A DNA stretch of 64,000 bases from positions 620,001 through 684,000 of the forward strand of contig JAWMQN010000002.1 of assembly GCA_033283265.1 (NCBI GenBank). The letters run 5' to 3'. Below, in pieces: positions 17,905 to 26,159 of the stretch. Origin of the DNA: Mangrovimicrobium sp033283265. Its GTDB lineage: Bacteria; Pseudomonadota; Gammaproteobacteria; Pseudomonadales; Halieaceae. Made by a program: the position numbers and the translations under genes. The notes beneath the pieces are model-generated. The model saw only the letters and a program-made list of their open reading frames with translations. It searched no databases and was not told the origin of the DNA. Positions within the stretch are counted from its first letter, which is position 1, and every line of letters starts with the position of its first letter.

Positions 17905-18144
17905 ATGGAAAATCCGGAAAGAGCATCTGACACCCCGTATCCAATAGATGTAGAACAGGGCAAAGACTATTACTGGTGTGCCTGTGGTTTAAGTCAGAAG
18001 CAGCCCTTATGTGATGGGTCGCATAGAGCTACCAGTTTTTCTCCCGTCAAATATACGGCTGCGAAATCGGAAAAAGTATACTTCTGTGGCTGCAAGCAAA
18101 CTAAAAACCAGCCACTTTGTGATGGCAGCCATAAATCAACATAA
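17905..18144 (+). CDS. double CDGSH-type iron-sulfur protein
   Basis: The protein has 79 residues with two CDGSH units: CACGLSQKQPLCDGSH near the N-terminus and CGCKQTKNQPLCDGSH at the C-terminus. Each has the three cysteines and one histidine that bind a [2Fe-2S] cluster. Tandem CDGSH proteins of this size are soluble cytoplasmic redox or cluster-transfer proteins. The gene is lower in GC than the genome around it. Its stop codon TAA lies inside an ACATAACAA motif that matches one 343 bases upstream, which is the arrangement of an integron cassette. Confidence 0.9.
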   Translation: MENPERASDTPYPIDVEQGKDYYWCACGLSQKQPLCDGSHRATSFSPVKYTAAKSEKVYFCGCKQTKNQPLCDGSHKST

Positions 18145-18217
18145 CAAGGCAGGGCGGTAAGGACTCATACGAGCCGGCGTTCCGTGGGGCATTGCCCCGT
18201 TGCTCGCCTGCGCGCTT
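18139..18217 (+). repeat. second attC-like site candidate, overlapping the CDGSH stop codon
   Basis: The 5' end ACATAACAA (18139-18147) repeats that of the upstream candidate. Inside, GCAGG (18149-18153) pairs with CCTGC (18207-18211), CGAGC with GCTCG, and GGGGCA with TGCCCC forms an apical hairpin. No convincing GTT core is visible on the right side, so the site is either degenerate or a chance hairpin. Confidence 0.25.
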
Positions 18218-18299
18218 CCCTTCCGTGTAACGATCCGGACTGCTGTAGACCGCTCCGGTCCCCGGCCCTGCCGGCACAGTCTGCAGCGGATCTTGCAGG

Positions 18300-19094
18300 C
18301 TATGCCGGGGGCGCGATTTGCCGGACTTCCACGTGGATGGCAAGCAACTGCACGGGGCTGCCGAACTGGGTGAAAATCGCCACGTCGGCCGCATCGCGTC
18401 CGTAGGCGATGGCAACGCGGCCGCCGTCCAGGCTCTGCTGGGTCGGGTCGAAGGTGTACCAGCGGCCACCGACGTAGGCTTCGAACCAGGCGTGCAGGTC
18501 CATCGGCGCCAGGGATTCCAGGTAGCCGACGACCATGCGCGCGGGGATGGACAGCGCCCGGGTCAGGGCGATGGCCAGGTGCGCCATATCGCGGCACACG
18601 GCCTCCGTACCCTGATTCACCTCCCGCGCAGTGCGCAGCATCGCTCCGCTGCCCGGGCTGTAGCGAATGGCTCCCGCCACGTAATCGACGATCGCCCTGA
18701 CCTGGTCCCAGCCCGGCAGGCATCCCGCCGTCAAATCGGCAGCCAAATCGTAGAAGAATTCGGACTCGCAGTAGCGCGAGGGCAGCAGGAAAGGCAGAAC
18801 GCTCTCCGGCAGGTACTGCACTTCCACGAAAGGTGCGCCCGGCGCGGCGTCGGCGTGATCGGGACACTCGACATCCGCACTGGCAACAATGGAGAAGTGC
18901 CCCACTGGTGATACCAGCCGCTGGCACAGATTGCCAAAGCCATCAGTGAACTCCACCACGGGGACGCTCGGAGAAAGCACGTACTGCTCGGCGCAAACCC
19001 ACTGCTGCCAGCCGCTGCGGGGGCGCAGCATCAGCAGGAAGGGGGTGGCGACCTCGGCGTCGATCTCCAGCCGCGTACAGGTGTGCAACCACAT
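18300..19094 (-). CDS. transglutaminase-like cysteine protease family protein
   Basis: The protein has 264 residues. An N-terminal beta domain of the bacterial transglutaminase type is followed by the catalytic core: TEAVCRDMAHLAIALTRAL (catalytic Cys), DLHAWFEAYV (His) and YTFDPTQ (Asp). No signal peptide is evident. Such proteins are often cytoplasmic and occur near alpha-E or circularly permuted ATP-grasp genes, which are not seen here. The gene stands alone, so its role is uncertain; protease or amide-ligase chemistry is expected from the intact triad. Confidence 0.85.
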   Translation of the reverse strand: MWLHTCTRLEIDAEVATPFLLMLRPRSGWQQWVCAEQYVLSPSVPVVEFTDGFGNLCQRLVSPVGHFSIVASADVECPDHADAAPGAPFVEVQYLPESVLPFLLPSRYCESEFFYDLAADLTAGCLPGWDQVRAIVDYVAGAIRYSPGSGAMLRTAREVNQGTEAVCRDMAHLAIALTRALSIPARMVVGYLESLAPMDLHAWFEAYVGGRWYTFDPTQQSLDGGRVAIAYGRDAADVAIFTQFGSPVQLLAIHVEVRQIAPPA

Positions 19095-19301
19095 GGTGAT
19101 ACTCTCTCAGGTCGTCGGGACGGGGCAGTCGCCGATGCCGTGTTGGCAAACGGCAACGGGAGGTCTACTGTAGCTATGTATACCGTCACCAGCTCGTGTG
19201 ACAAGCATTCTTTCACCTGGCCAACTTCGGCCCTGTGCCGGGCGGCGCCAGCAGCTCTTGCCACGACGAGTTTTCATAACCCGCCACATGGGCACCAAAC
19301 C

Positions 19302-19871
19302 ATGGAAATGTTCGAGCCATATCGCAGCGACAGGCGAAGGGGGCGCAGGGTGTTCCACGTGTCCCGCGCCGGGGAAATCGACCTCCCGGCCGTGGCGCGG
19401 CTCAGTGTCGCCAGGGAGGGCGGCGACTACCAGCAGGCCCTCGGCGGCCTGCAGGAGTACCTGGAGGGCGACCACGCCCAGCTGTTCGTGGCCATGGCCG
19501 GCGCCGAACTGGTCGGCTTTGGCAAGTCGCGCGTGTTTGCCGAACCGGGCCTCCAGTACCCGGGGTGGTACCTGTCCGGAGTCATCGTCACACCGGCCTG
19601 GCGCGGGTGCGGTATCGGCAGCGCCCTGACGCGGCGGCGTATTGCCGCACTCAGGGAGATCACCGACGTCATCTACTACTGCGTGAATTCGGCGAACCGG
19701 GTGTCGATTGAACTCCACGCACATTTCGGCTTTAAATTGCTGGCGGAACCCTTCGCGCTGCCCGATATGCTGTTCGCCTCCGGCCACGGCTGTTTGTACG
19801 CCCTGCCGACGGGCACTCCGCAAGCCCTGCCATCGCGCTTTCCCGGCACTCATCGGCAGCGCACCCCATAG
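19302..19871 (+). CDS. GNAT family N-acetyltransferase
   Basis: The protein has about 189 residues. The acetyl-CoA-binding motif A is visible as SGVIVTPAWRGCGIGSAL, preceded by the beta4 strand GWYL and followed by SANRVSIELHAHFGFK, which is motif B. The substrate is unknown. The start at 19302 begins just before the conserved N-terminal helix; longer in-frame starts (19083, 19176) would overlap the promoter region of the divergent transglutaminase gene. The DUF2164 gene follows 25 bases downstream and may be cotranscribed. Confidence 0.8.
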   Translation: MEMFEPYRSDRRRGRRVFHVSRAGEIDLPAVARLSVAREGGDYQQALGGLQEYLEGDHAQLFVAMAGAELVGFGKSRVFAEPGLQYPGWYLSGVIVTPAWRGCGIGSALTRRRIAALREITDVIYYCVNSANRVSIELHAHFGFKLLAEPFALPDMLFASGHGCLYALPTGTPQALPSRFPGTHRQRTP

Positions 19872-19896
19872 CCATCGCCAGCAAAGGTAAACCGCA

Positions 19897-20151
19897 ATGG
19901 AAGAGATACACTTCTCTAAAGAAGAGAAGGACATGATGACCAGGAAAATCCAGCTCTATTTCCGCGAGGAGCTCGAACAGGAGATCGGCAGTTTCGATGC
20001 CGGTTTCCTGCTCGATTTCTTCGCCGAGGAAATGGGCGCTTTCTACTACAACCGCGGCGTCTACGACGCGGAGGCCGTGCTCACCGAGAAACTCGCGGAC
20101 GTTTCCGACCTCCTGCTGCAGCTGGAAAAGCCTGTATCAGCAGGCCGCTAG
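19897..20151 (+). CDS. DUF2164 family protein
   Basis: The protein has 84 residues, small, acidic and predicted helical. The conserved core is IQLYFREELEQEIGSFDA followed by LLDFFAEEMGAFYYNRGVYDA, the signature of DUF2164 proteins. Function is unknown across the family. It follows the GNAT gene by 25 bases on the same strand, so they could form a transcriptional unit. Confidence 0.85.
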   Translation: MEEIHFSKEEKDMMTRKIQLYFREELEQEIGSFDAGFLLDFFAEEMGAFYYNRGVYDAEAVLTEKLADVSDLLLQLEKPVSAGR

Positions 20152-20204
20152 GCCGGAGCGGAAGCAGCGCGAGCCCGCCTCTCCCGCCGCGAACTCCCCG
20201 AGGA

Positions 20205-21890
20205 TTACTCCTCCCCCGCCAGCGCCTCCAGCGCGCGCAGCCGCGCCGGCTCGAACTCATCCCCCGCCGTCCAGGCGGGCATCGCCTCCGCATTGGCCAC
20301 GGCCAGGCCGACCCAGTAACCCAATAGCGTATCCTGCAGCATGCCCGCGAGGTTCCAGTCCTCACTGTATTCGTCGCTCGGCTGGTGATAGCTGACTTCG
20401 TTGTAGGCATTTTGCTGTTCCCGCCCCCAGCCCTCGGGGCGTCCGATGACCTGCGTGCCTGCGCCCGAAAACAGCCCCGGGACACCGATCCTGGCAAAGC
20501 TGAACTGGTCGGAACGGTAGTAGTAGCCGCGGTCGGGAAATTCATCGCCTGTCACGCTGCGCCCCTGGGCTGCGGCGACCGGGGTGACAAGATCGTCGAG
20601 GGACGATTTGCCCAGTCCGAGAATAGGGGCGTCCGTGGTGGGCCCCCAGATATTGCCGCCATCGTAGTTCAATACTGCCGCGATCCTCCCCGGGGCGAAG
20701 GTCGGGTGCCTGGTATACCACTGCGAGCCCAGCAGGCCCTGCTCTTCCGCCCCCACCAGCGCCACCAGGATCGAGCGCCGCGGCGCCTGCGGCAGCGCCT
20801 TGAAGGCGCGTGCGATGGCCAGGACCTGGGCGACGCCGGCGGCGTTGTCGCGCGCGCCGTTGTAGATGACATCGCCGCTGGCATCGGGCTTGCCGATGCC
20901 CAGGTGGTCGTGGTGGGCGGAATAGACCACGACTTCATCGCGCAACTCCGGGTCACTGCCCGGAATCAGCCCGAGCACATTGGCCGTCTCCACCCGCTGC
21001 ATGGCCACATCCAGCGCGAGGGATGTGCGCACGCCGAGTGATACCGGCCGGAAGTCCCGTCGCCGCGCCTGCTCGCGCAGGGCGTCGAGATCGCGACCGG
21101 CGAGGGCGACCAGGTCACGTGCCGCGTCCTCGCTTACCCAGGCCTTGACCTGGCTGCGCGGCTCATCCGCCGCGGGCAGTTCGAACTGCGGGCCGGTATT
21201 GGAGGTCTGCACCACCTGGTAGGGGTAGCCCGCGGAAGCACTGGTGTGGATGATGATCGCAGCGGCCGCGCCCTGGCGGGCGGCGCTGAGGAACTTGTAA
21301 TCCCAGCGACCGTACCAGAGGCGGGCAACGCCGCCGAACAACTGCGGATCCCAGTCGGGATCGTTGTTCATCATCAGCAGCACCTTGCCGCGCAGGTCCG
21401 CGCCCTTGTAGTCGTCCCACTCGAACTCGGGCGCCTGTATGCCGTAGCCGACGAAGACCACTTCGGCATCGGCGATCTCTGCCCGGGGAGCCTGCACACC
21501 GCTGCGGGCGACGAACTGCTCCCACTGCTTCAGTGCCAGCTGCCTGCCCTGGTGCTCGAAGGTCCAGGCCGGCGGCTGCCTGGCGTCGAGGCTCACCAGT
21601 TCGAAGCGCTGTTGCCAGCCGCCGTCCGCGGCGCCCGGTTGCAGGCCGAGTGAGGCCAACTGCGCGGCCAGGTATTCGCGTGCCTTGCGATCGCCCTGGC
21701 TGCCCGGCCCCCGCCCCTCGTAGGCGTCCGAGGAAATTTCCCGAACCACGCCGCGGATATAGTCCTCGCTGATTGCTTCCGCCGCCCGCTGTACAGGCAT
21801 CGAAGCTTGCTCCGCGGACTGCCCGGCGACAGCCGCCAATGCTGGCAGCAGGCAGCCGAAGACCAGCGCCCTGGTGCGATGTCCCGACAT
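20205..21890 (-). CDS. secreted M28 family zinc aminopeptidase with PA domain
   Basis: The protein has 561 residues with a signal peptide (about residues 1-24). An inserted protease-associated domain lies near residues 150-260. The M28 catalytic core shows VVYSAHHDHLGIG (first zinc histidine), GARDNAAGVAQVL (bridging Asp), GAEEQGLLGS (catalytic Glu pair), LNYDGGN and a C-terminal SYHQPSDEY (last histidine). The complete ligand set suggests an active periplasmic or exported aminopeptidase. GAGGAGGG sits upstream of the ATG. No operon partner was found; a convergent DUF2164 gene ends 53 bases away. Confidence 0.88.
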   Translation of the reverse strand: MSGHRTRALVFGCLLPALAAVAGQSAEQASMPVQRAAEAISEDYIRGVVREISSDAYEGRGPGSQGDRKAREYLAAQLASLGLQPGAADGGWQQRFELVSLDARQPPAWTFEHQGRQLALKQWEQFVARSGVQAPRAEIADAEVVFVGYGIQAPEFEWDDYKGADLRGKVLLMMNNDPDWDPQLFGGVARLWYGRWDYKFLSAARQGAAAAIIIHTSASAGYPYQVVQTSNTGPQFELPAADEPRSQVKAWVSEDAARDLVALAGRDLDALREQARRRDFRPVSLGVRTSLALDVAMQRVETANVLGLIPGSDPELRDEVVVYSAHHDHLGIGKPDASGDVIYNGARDNAAGVAQVLAIARAFKALPQAPRRSILVALVGAEEQGLLGSQWYTRHPTFAPGRIAAVLNYDGGNIWGPTTDAPILGLGKSSLDDLVTPVAAAQGRSVTGDEFPDRGYYYRSDQFSFARIGVPGLFSGAGTQVIGRPEGWGREQQNAYNEVSYHQPSDEYSEDWNLAGMLQDTLLGYWVGLAVANAEAMPAWTAGDEFEPARLRALEALAGEE

Positions 21891-22004
21891 GGCTATACCC
21901 TCCTCACGCTCTCGCGCCGGCGCTGTTCGCCTGCGCCGACCGGTGATTGTTGTTGCCCGCTATCGCGGGCCGAAGCAAGCCCGCGACCTCAGTATAGGCA
22001 CTGG

Positions 22005-22910
22005 CTAGGAGGACTCGCCCCCGCGCTCCCCGAGGCCTGTCCCGCACAACTCCAGCCAGCGCTGCAACGTGCGGCTGTGGAATTTCTCGCGGTGCACGAT
22101 GAGGTTGAGCTGGCGGGAAAAATCCCTGTGCGGCACCCGCAGCGGTACCAGCGAACCGCGCTCGAAGGCTTCGCGCAGGGTGATGGCGGACAGGCAGCCG
22201 ACGCCGAGGCCCGCCTCTACGGCACGCTTGATCGCCTCGGTGTGCTGCAGTTCCATGCGGATGTCGAGGTCGGGCAGGATGCCGTGCATCGCCCGCTCGA
22301 AGGTCTGGCGAGTACCCGAGCCGCGCTCGCGGACGATCCAGGGCAGCGCCAGCAACTGCGCATCGGTGATCCTGCGCTTGCCCGCCAGCGGGTGCCCCGG
22401 TGCCGCGAACACCTGCAATTCGTCCTCCCGCCAGTGCAGGGTCTCCAGCCGCGGGTGGTGCATCTCCCCTTCGATCATGCCGATATCCAGCTCGTATTCG
22501 GCCACCCCGCGCACGATCGCCTCGGTGTTGGCCACGTGCAGCGAGAGGTCGGCGTCCGGGTGGCGCTCGCGGAACCCGGCGATCATGCCGACGGCGATGT
22601 AGTTGCCGATGGTCAGCGTCGCGCCGATGCGCAGCGAGCCGGCCGCCTCGCTGCCGCGCAGGGCCTGCTCGAAGGCCTCGGCCCGGGCCAGCAGGTTCTC
22701 CGCCTCGGGGCGCAACTCGCGGCCGAGCTCGCTCAGCTGCAGGCGCTTGCCGAGGCGATCGAAGAGCTGCACGTCGAACTGCTTCTCCAGTTCCGCCAGC
22801 GCACCGCTGGCGGCGGACTGGGACATGGCCAGCTCCTGTGCCGCCCGGCTCACATTCTCGTGGCGGGCGGTGGCGAGGAAGACCTCGAGTTGGCGCAGGG
22901 TGTAGTGCAT
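22005..22910 (-). CDS. LysR-type regulator, FinR-like, divergent from ferredoxin-NADP reductase
   Basis: The protein has 301 residues. The N-terminal winged helix (LRQLEVFLATARHENVSRA, then SQSAASGALAELE) is followed by a two-lobed ligand domain. Divergent orientation with a ferredoxin-NADP reductase gene matches the finR-fpr arrangement of Pseudomonas, in which FinR activates fpr under superoxide or redox stress. The assignment as FinR rests on this context and the LysR domain, not on a detailed alignment. The 121-base intergenic region contains two overlapping AT-rich dyads that could be its operator. Confidence 0.75.
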   Translation of the reverse strand: MHYTLRQLEVFLATARHENVSRAAQELAMSQSAASGALAELEKQFDVQLFDRLGKRLQLSELGRELRPEAENLLARAEAFEQALRGSEAAGSLRIGATLTIGNYIAVGMIAGFRERHPDADLSLHVANTEAIVRGVAEYELDIGMIEGEMHHPRLETLHWREDELQVFAAPGHPLAGKRRITDAQLLALPWIVRERGSGTRQTFERAMHGILPDLDIRMELQHTEAIKRAVEAGLGVGCLSAITLREAFERGSLVPLRVPHRDFSRQLNLIVHREKFHSRTLQRWLELCGTGLGERGGESS

Positions 22911-22935
22911 TGGGGTCCGCTCCCGGGCCGGCCAT

Positions 22936-22962
22936 ATATCGATTAAACCGATATTAAATATC
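22936..22962. promoter_or_regulatory. overlapping dyads in the LysR-fpr intergenic region (candidate operator)
   Basis: ATATCG-N7-CGATAT (22936-22954) is a perfect dyad containing a LysR-type T-N11-A spacing. It overlaps GATATT-A-AATATC (22950-22962), also perfect. Both sit between the divergent LysR and reductase genes in a stretch far more AT-rich than its surroundings, so promoter and regulator binding are expected here. Confidence 0.55.
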
Positions 22963-23031
22963 TATAATATCCGTTTATCAAATATAAATGGCGGGGGTAC
23001 AGTGGCGCCCATCACTTATGGAGGCGTTTCC

Positions 23032-23805
23032 ATGGCAAGTCTGCTGCGCGAACAGGTCACCGAGGTCCACCACTGGACCGACCGCCTGTTCAGCTTCAAA
23101 ACCACCCGCGACCAGAGCTTTCGCTTCAAGAACGGCTATTTCACCATGATCGGCCTGGAGCACGAGGGCAAGCCGCTGCTGCGCGCCTACAGCATGGCCA
23201 GCGCCAACTACGAGCACGAGCTGGAGTTCTTCAGCATCAAGGTGGCGGACGGCCCGCTGACCTCCAGGCTGCAGAACATCAAGGTCGGCGACGAGGTACT
23301 GGTGAACAGCAAGGCCACCGGCACCCTGGTCAATGACAACCTGCTGCCGGGCAAGCATCTCTACCTGATCGCCACCGGCACCGGGCTGGCGCCCTTCCTC
23401 AGCATCATCCGCGATCCGGAGATCTACGAGAGCTACGACAGGATCATCCTCACCCACGGCTGCCGCGAGGTGGAGGAACTGGCCTACCAGGAGATGATCA
23501 CCGAGCACCTGCCCAACCACGAGTACCTCGGCGATATCGTCCGCGACAAGCTGGTCTACTACCCGACCGTCACCCGCGAGAAGTACGTCAACAACGGCCG
23601 CCTCACCGACCTGCTGCGCATCGGCAAGCTGGAGAAGGACCTCGGCCTGCCGCGGGTCAATCCGGACGACGACCGCTTCATGATCTGCGGCAGCCCGAGC
23701 ATGCTGAAGGACATCTGCGCGCTGCTCGACGAGCGCGGGTTCAGGGAGTCACGCCATGGGCAGCAGGCGCACTATGTAATCGAGCGGGCGTTTGTCGAGA
23801 CCTGA
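23032..23805 (+). CDS. fpr: ferredoxin-NADP reductase
   Basis: The protein has 257 residues. FAD binding is indicated by RAYSMAS (the RxYS motif), NADP binding by ATGTGLAPF and CGSPSML, and the C-terminus is YVIERAFVET, the typical end of the bacterial subclass I reductases found in Azotobacter and Pseudomonas. The enzyme passes electrons between NADPH and ferredoxin or flavodoxin and is used in oxidative stress and iron-sulfur repair. GGAGG lies 8 bases before the ATG at 23032. The divergent LysR gene supports redox-controlled expression. Confidence 0.9.
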   Translation: MASLLREQVTEVHHWTDRLFSFKTTRDQSFRFKNGYFTMIGLEHEGKPLLRAYSMASANYEHELEFFSIKVADGPLTSRLQNIKVGDEVLVNSKATGTLVNDNLLPGKHLYLIATGTGLAPFLSIIRDPEIYESYDRIILTHGCREVEELAYQEMITEHLPNHEYLGDIVRDKLVYYPTVTREKYVNNGRLTDLLRIGKLEKDLGLPRVNPDDDRFMICGSPSMLKDICALLDERGFRESRHGQQAHYVIERAFVET

Positions 23806-23852
23806 GTGGGACGTGTGAATACGCTGTGTGGTTGATGGTACTTCGCAGTGCG

Positions 23853-23927
23853 ACTGTGAACCGGACAGCGCCCACTCCGTTCCGAAAGCGTTTATAGTCA
23901 CTGCGTGGGCGCTGTCCGGCCCACAGT
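23853..23927 (-). repeat. palindromic element A1
   Basis: A 15 bp perfect inverted repeat (23861-23875 with 23905-23919) has a further outer ACTGTG/CACAGT pair (23853-23858 with 23922-23927). The 29-base loop contains the family A core, which on the minus strand reads TATAAACGCTTTCGG. It lies between the convergent fpr and sulP genes and may act as a bidirectional terminator. Confidence 0.85.
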
Positions 23928-23970
23928 CTCGTGCCATGCTGCGGCACAACAGGAGTTACGCCCGGTGCGA

Positions 23971-24047
23971 GCATCCAGCGGTGCGTTGTTCCGTGAGACC
24001 AATATAAACGCTTTCTGAGGAGCACGGGACAATGCGCCGCTGGATGC
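23971..24047 (+). repeat. palindromic element A2
   Basis: The arms at 23971-23995 and 24023-24047 are complementary at 22 of 25 positions, beginning GCATCCAGCGG and ending CCGCTGGATGC. The loop carries TATAAACGCTTTCTGAGG, the same core as A1, A3 and A4, here in plus orientation. It is the middle of three alternating copies. Confidence 0.85.
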
Positions 24048-24122
24048 GCAATTCCGCGGACGACCAGGCCAATAGACAATTATCTGTTGTCGCGAAGAGC
24101 GGGGCTTCGTGGTTCGACCGCA

Positions 24123-24179
24123 AGCCGAACAGCGCCCGCTCCGACAGCGTTTATAGTCACTGCGCGGCGCTGTCCGGCT
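24123..24179 (-). repeat. palindromic element A3
   Basis: This is a diverged relative of A1: arms CCGAACAGCGCCCGC and GGCGCTGTCCGG pair with few mismatches, around a loop that reads TATAAACGCTGTCGG on the minus strand. With A1 and A2 it forms a minus/plus/minus cluster filling the 419-base gap between fpr and sulP. Confidence 0.8.
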
Positions 24180-24224
24180 CGCCGTCTACTGCAGTGCCGG
24201 GACCGCGGGGAATTACGCGCGAGA

Positions 24225-25790
24225 TCAGGCCAGAGCGTCGTCCGCAACGAAGTAGTGCGGATCTTCAATCACGTTGACCTCGACCAGGTTACCCGCCTTG
24301 CGCAGCAGCTTCTTGCAGTCCGATGACAGGTGCACAAGGTGCAGCGTCTTGCCTGAGTTGAGATAGCGCTCCGCCAGCGAGTCGACCGCCTCCAGCCCGG
24401 AGTGGTCGCAGACCCGCGAGTCGGCGAAGTCGATGACCACGTCGTCGTTCGCCCCGGCCGGGTCGAACTGCTCGAGAAAGCTGGTTACCGAGCCGAAGAA
24501 CAGCGGGCCGTGCACCGAGTAGACGGTAGAGCCCTTGTGGTCGTCGCGGGCCACCACCCGGATGTGCTTGGCGTGCTCCCAGGCGAAGACCAGGGCGGAG
24601 ACGATAACGCCGATAATCACCGCCACCGCCAGGTCCGTTGCCACGGTGATGGCGGAGACCATGACCAGTACCAGCGCGTCGCTCTTCGGCACCTTGCGGA
24701 GAACCCGGAAGCTACTCCACTCGAAAGTGCCGATCACCACCATGAACATCACTCCTATCAGCGCCGCCAGGGGGATCTGCTCGATGAGCGGAGAGGCGAC
24801 GAGGATAAATGCCAGCAGGAAGAGCGCGGCGGCGGCGCCGGAGAGGCGGCCGCGGCCGCCGGAGTTCACGTTGATCATACTCTGGCCGATCATCGCGCAG
24901 CCGCCCATGCCGCCGAACAGGCCGGTGACCACGTTGGCCACGCCCTGGCCGACACACTCCTTGTTGCCGCGGCCGCGGGTCTCGGTGATTTCGTCCACCA
25001 GGCGCAGGGTCAGCAGCGACTCGATCAGGCCGATGGCGGCGAGGATCAGCGAGTAGGGGAAGATGATCGTCAGGGTTTCCCAGTTCATCGGCACGCTGGG
25101 AATATGGAAGACCGGCAGGCCGCCCTTGATCGAGGCCACGTCGCCGACCACCCGGGTATCCAGGCCGAGGCCGATCACCAGCAGGGTCACCACCACGATC
25201 GCCGCCAGCGAGGAGGGCACCGCGCTGGTGAGCCTGGGCAGGAAGTGGATGATCACCATGGTCAGGAACACCAGGCCACAGAGCAGGTACATCTGCGCGC
25301 CCTGCAGCCAGGCGACGTCGATGACCGAACCCTCGAACATGGTTCCCGTGGCCCAGCCGGTCTCGCCCGGATTGCCAAACTGCTGCAGCTGGGCGAGAAA
25401 GATCACGATCGCCAGGCCGTTGACGAAGCCGAGCATCACCGGGTGCGGCACCATGCGGATGAACTTGCCGAGGCGCAGCACCCCGGCACCGACCTGCAAC
25501 ACGCCCATCAGCACCACTGCGGCAAACAGGTACTCCACGCCGTGATCGGCCACCAGCGCGACCATCACCACCGCCAGCGCACCGGCTGCGCCGGAGATCA
25601 TGCCCGGGCGGCCACCGATGCAGGAGGTGATCAGGCCGACCAGGAATGCGGCGTAGAGCCCGACCAGTGGTTCCACGCCGGCAACAAATGCGAAGGCCAC
25701 GGCTTCCGGCACCAGTGCCAGGGCGACGGTGAGGCCGGAGAGCAGGTCGTTCCTGACGCTACTGACTTTACTGGGGTGGAACTCGAACAT
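24225..25790 (-). CDS. SulP family anion transporter with STAS domain
   Basis: The protein has 521 residues. About 11-12 membrane segments start near residue 18. Conserved SulP stretches include PEAVAFAFVAGV, GLYAAFLVGL, GGMGGCAMIGQSMINVNSGG and RGRLSGAAAA. A C-terminal STAS domain begins near residue 415 (VHGPLFFGSV, VVIDFADSRVCDHSGLEAVD). Substrates in the family are sulfate, bicarbonate or other anions; the short STAS and sequence style fit a bicarbonate (BicA-like) or sulfate transporter, not resolved here. The start at 25790 has GGGAG upstream; a frame extending to 25916 adds Arg-rich sequence unlike the family. Confidence 0.88.
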   Translation of the reverse strand: MFEFHPSKVSSVRNDLLSGLTVALALVPEAVAFAFVAGVEPLVGLYAAFLVGLITSCIGGRPGMISGAAGALAVVMVALVADHGVEYLFAAVVLMGVLQVGAGVLRLGKFIRMVPHPVMLGFVNGLAIVIFLAQLQQFGNPGETGWATGTMFEGSVIDVAWLQGAQMYLLCGLVFLTMVIIHFLPRLTSAVPSSLAAIVVVTLLVIGLGLDTRVVGDVASIKGGLPVFHIPSVPMNWETLTIIFPYSLILAAIGLIESLLTLRLVDEITETRGRGNKECVGQGVANVVTGLFGGMGGCAMIGQSMINVNSGGRGRLSGAAAALFLLAFILVASPLIEQIPLAALIGVMFMVVIGTFEWSSFRVLRKVPKSDALVLVMVSAITVATDLAVAVIIGVIVSALVFAWEHAKHIRVVARDDHKGSTVYSVHGPLFFGSVTSFLEQFDPAGANDDVVIDFADSRVCDHSGLEAVDSLAERYLNSGKTLHLVHLSSDCKKLLRKAGNLVEVNVIEDPHYFVADDALA

Positions 25791-26159
25791 GGCGACTCCC
25801 CTGCGGAGCTGGGCGCAGCGGGGCCGCGCAGGTGTGTGGTTCCCGTGCGCTGTAGTGGTTCTTATGTTCGGACGGAGAGGGGCGGGAATTCTACGGGATC
25901 GGTGGGTTGGGGGCAATTCGCTGGCTTTCTTGTTGGGCTTTGGGCTTTGGCTTGGTGGTAGCCATTGTTCCGGCGCACAAGGTTTCTACACAGGCACTGA
26001 CCAGGAATGGCCACGATAGCGGGCCTCCCGAAAACATCCGAGGCCATGGATGGCCGAGGTTGAGCTGCCATGGATGGCGCTTTTGCGGTTTTCGGGAGGC
26101 CCGCTATCGTGGCCAGTCCGGCACTACGAAGTACACAGAGGAAGCTCCCAGGAAAAACT
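25791..26159. other. gap between sulP and pldA holding element B1
   Basis: This 369-base intergenic stretch must carry the sulP promoter (minus strand, near 25800-25900) and the 3' end of the pldA transcript. No gene is seen. Palindromic element B1 occupies 26008-26115, about 45 bases downstream of the pldA stop codon. Confidence 0.5.
26008..26115 (+). repeat. palindromic element B1 (conserved core, private 28 bp arms)
   Basis: The arms at 26008-26035 and 26088-26115 are complementary over all 28 bases. The 52-base core between them (26036-26087) is identical to the core of B2 and has three differences from B3. The core holds two copies of GCCATGGATGGC, each self-complementary, and ends GCGCTTTTGCG. 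The arm sequence does not resemble that of B2 or B3. It lies downstream of pldA and may terminate its transcript. Confidence 0.95.

Noticed and set aside
24402..25961. 519-codon plus-strand open frame opposite the SulP gene
   Set aside because: It is antisense to a complete SulP transporter and rich in His/Asp/Gln from reversed hydrophobic codons.
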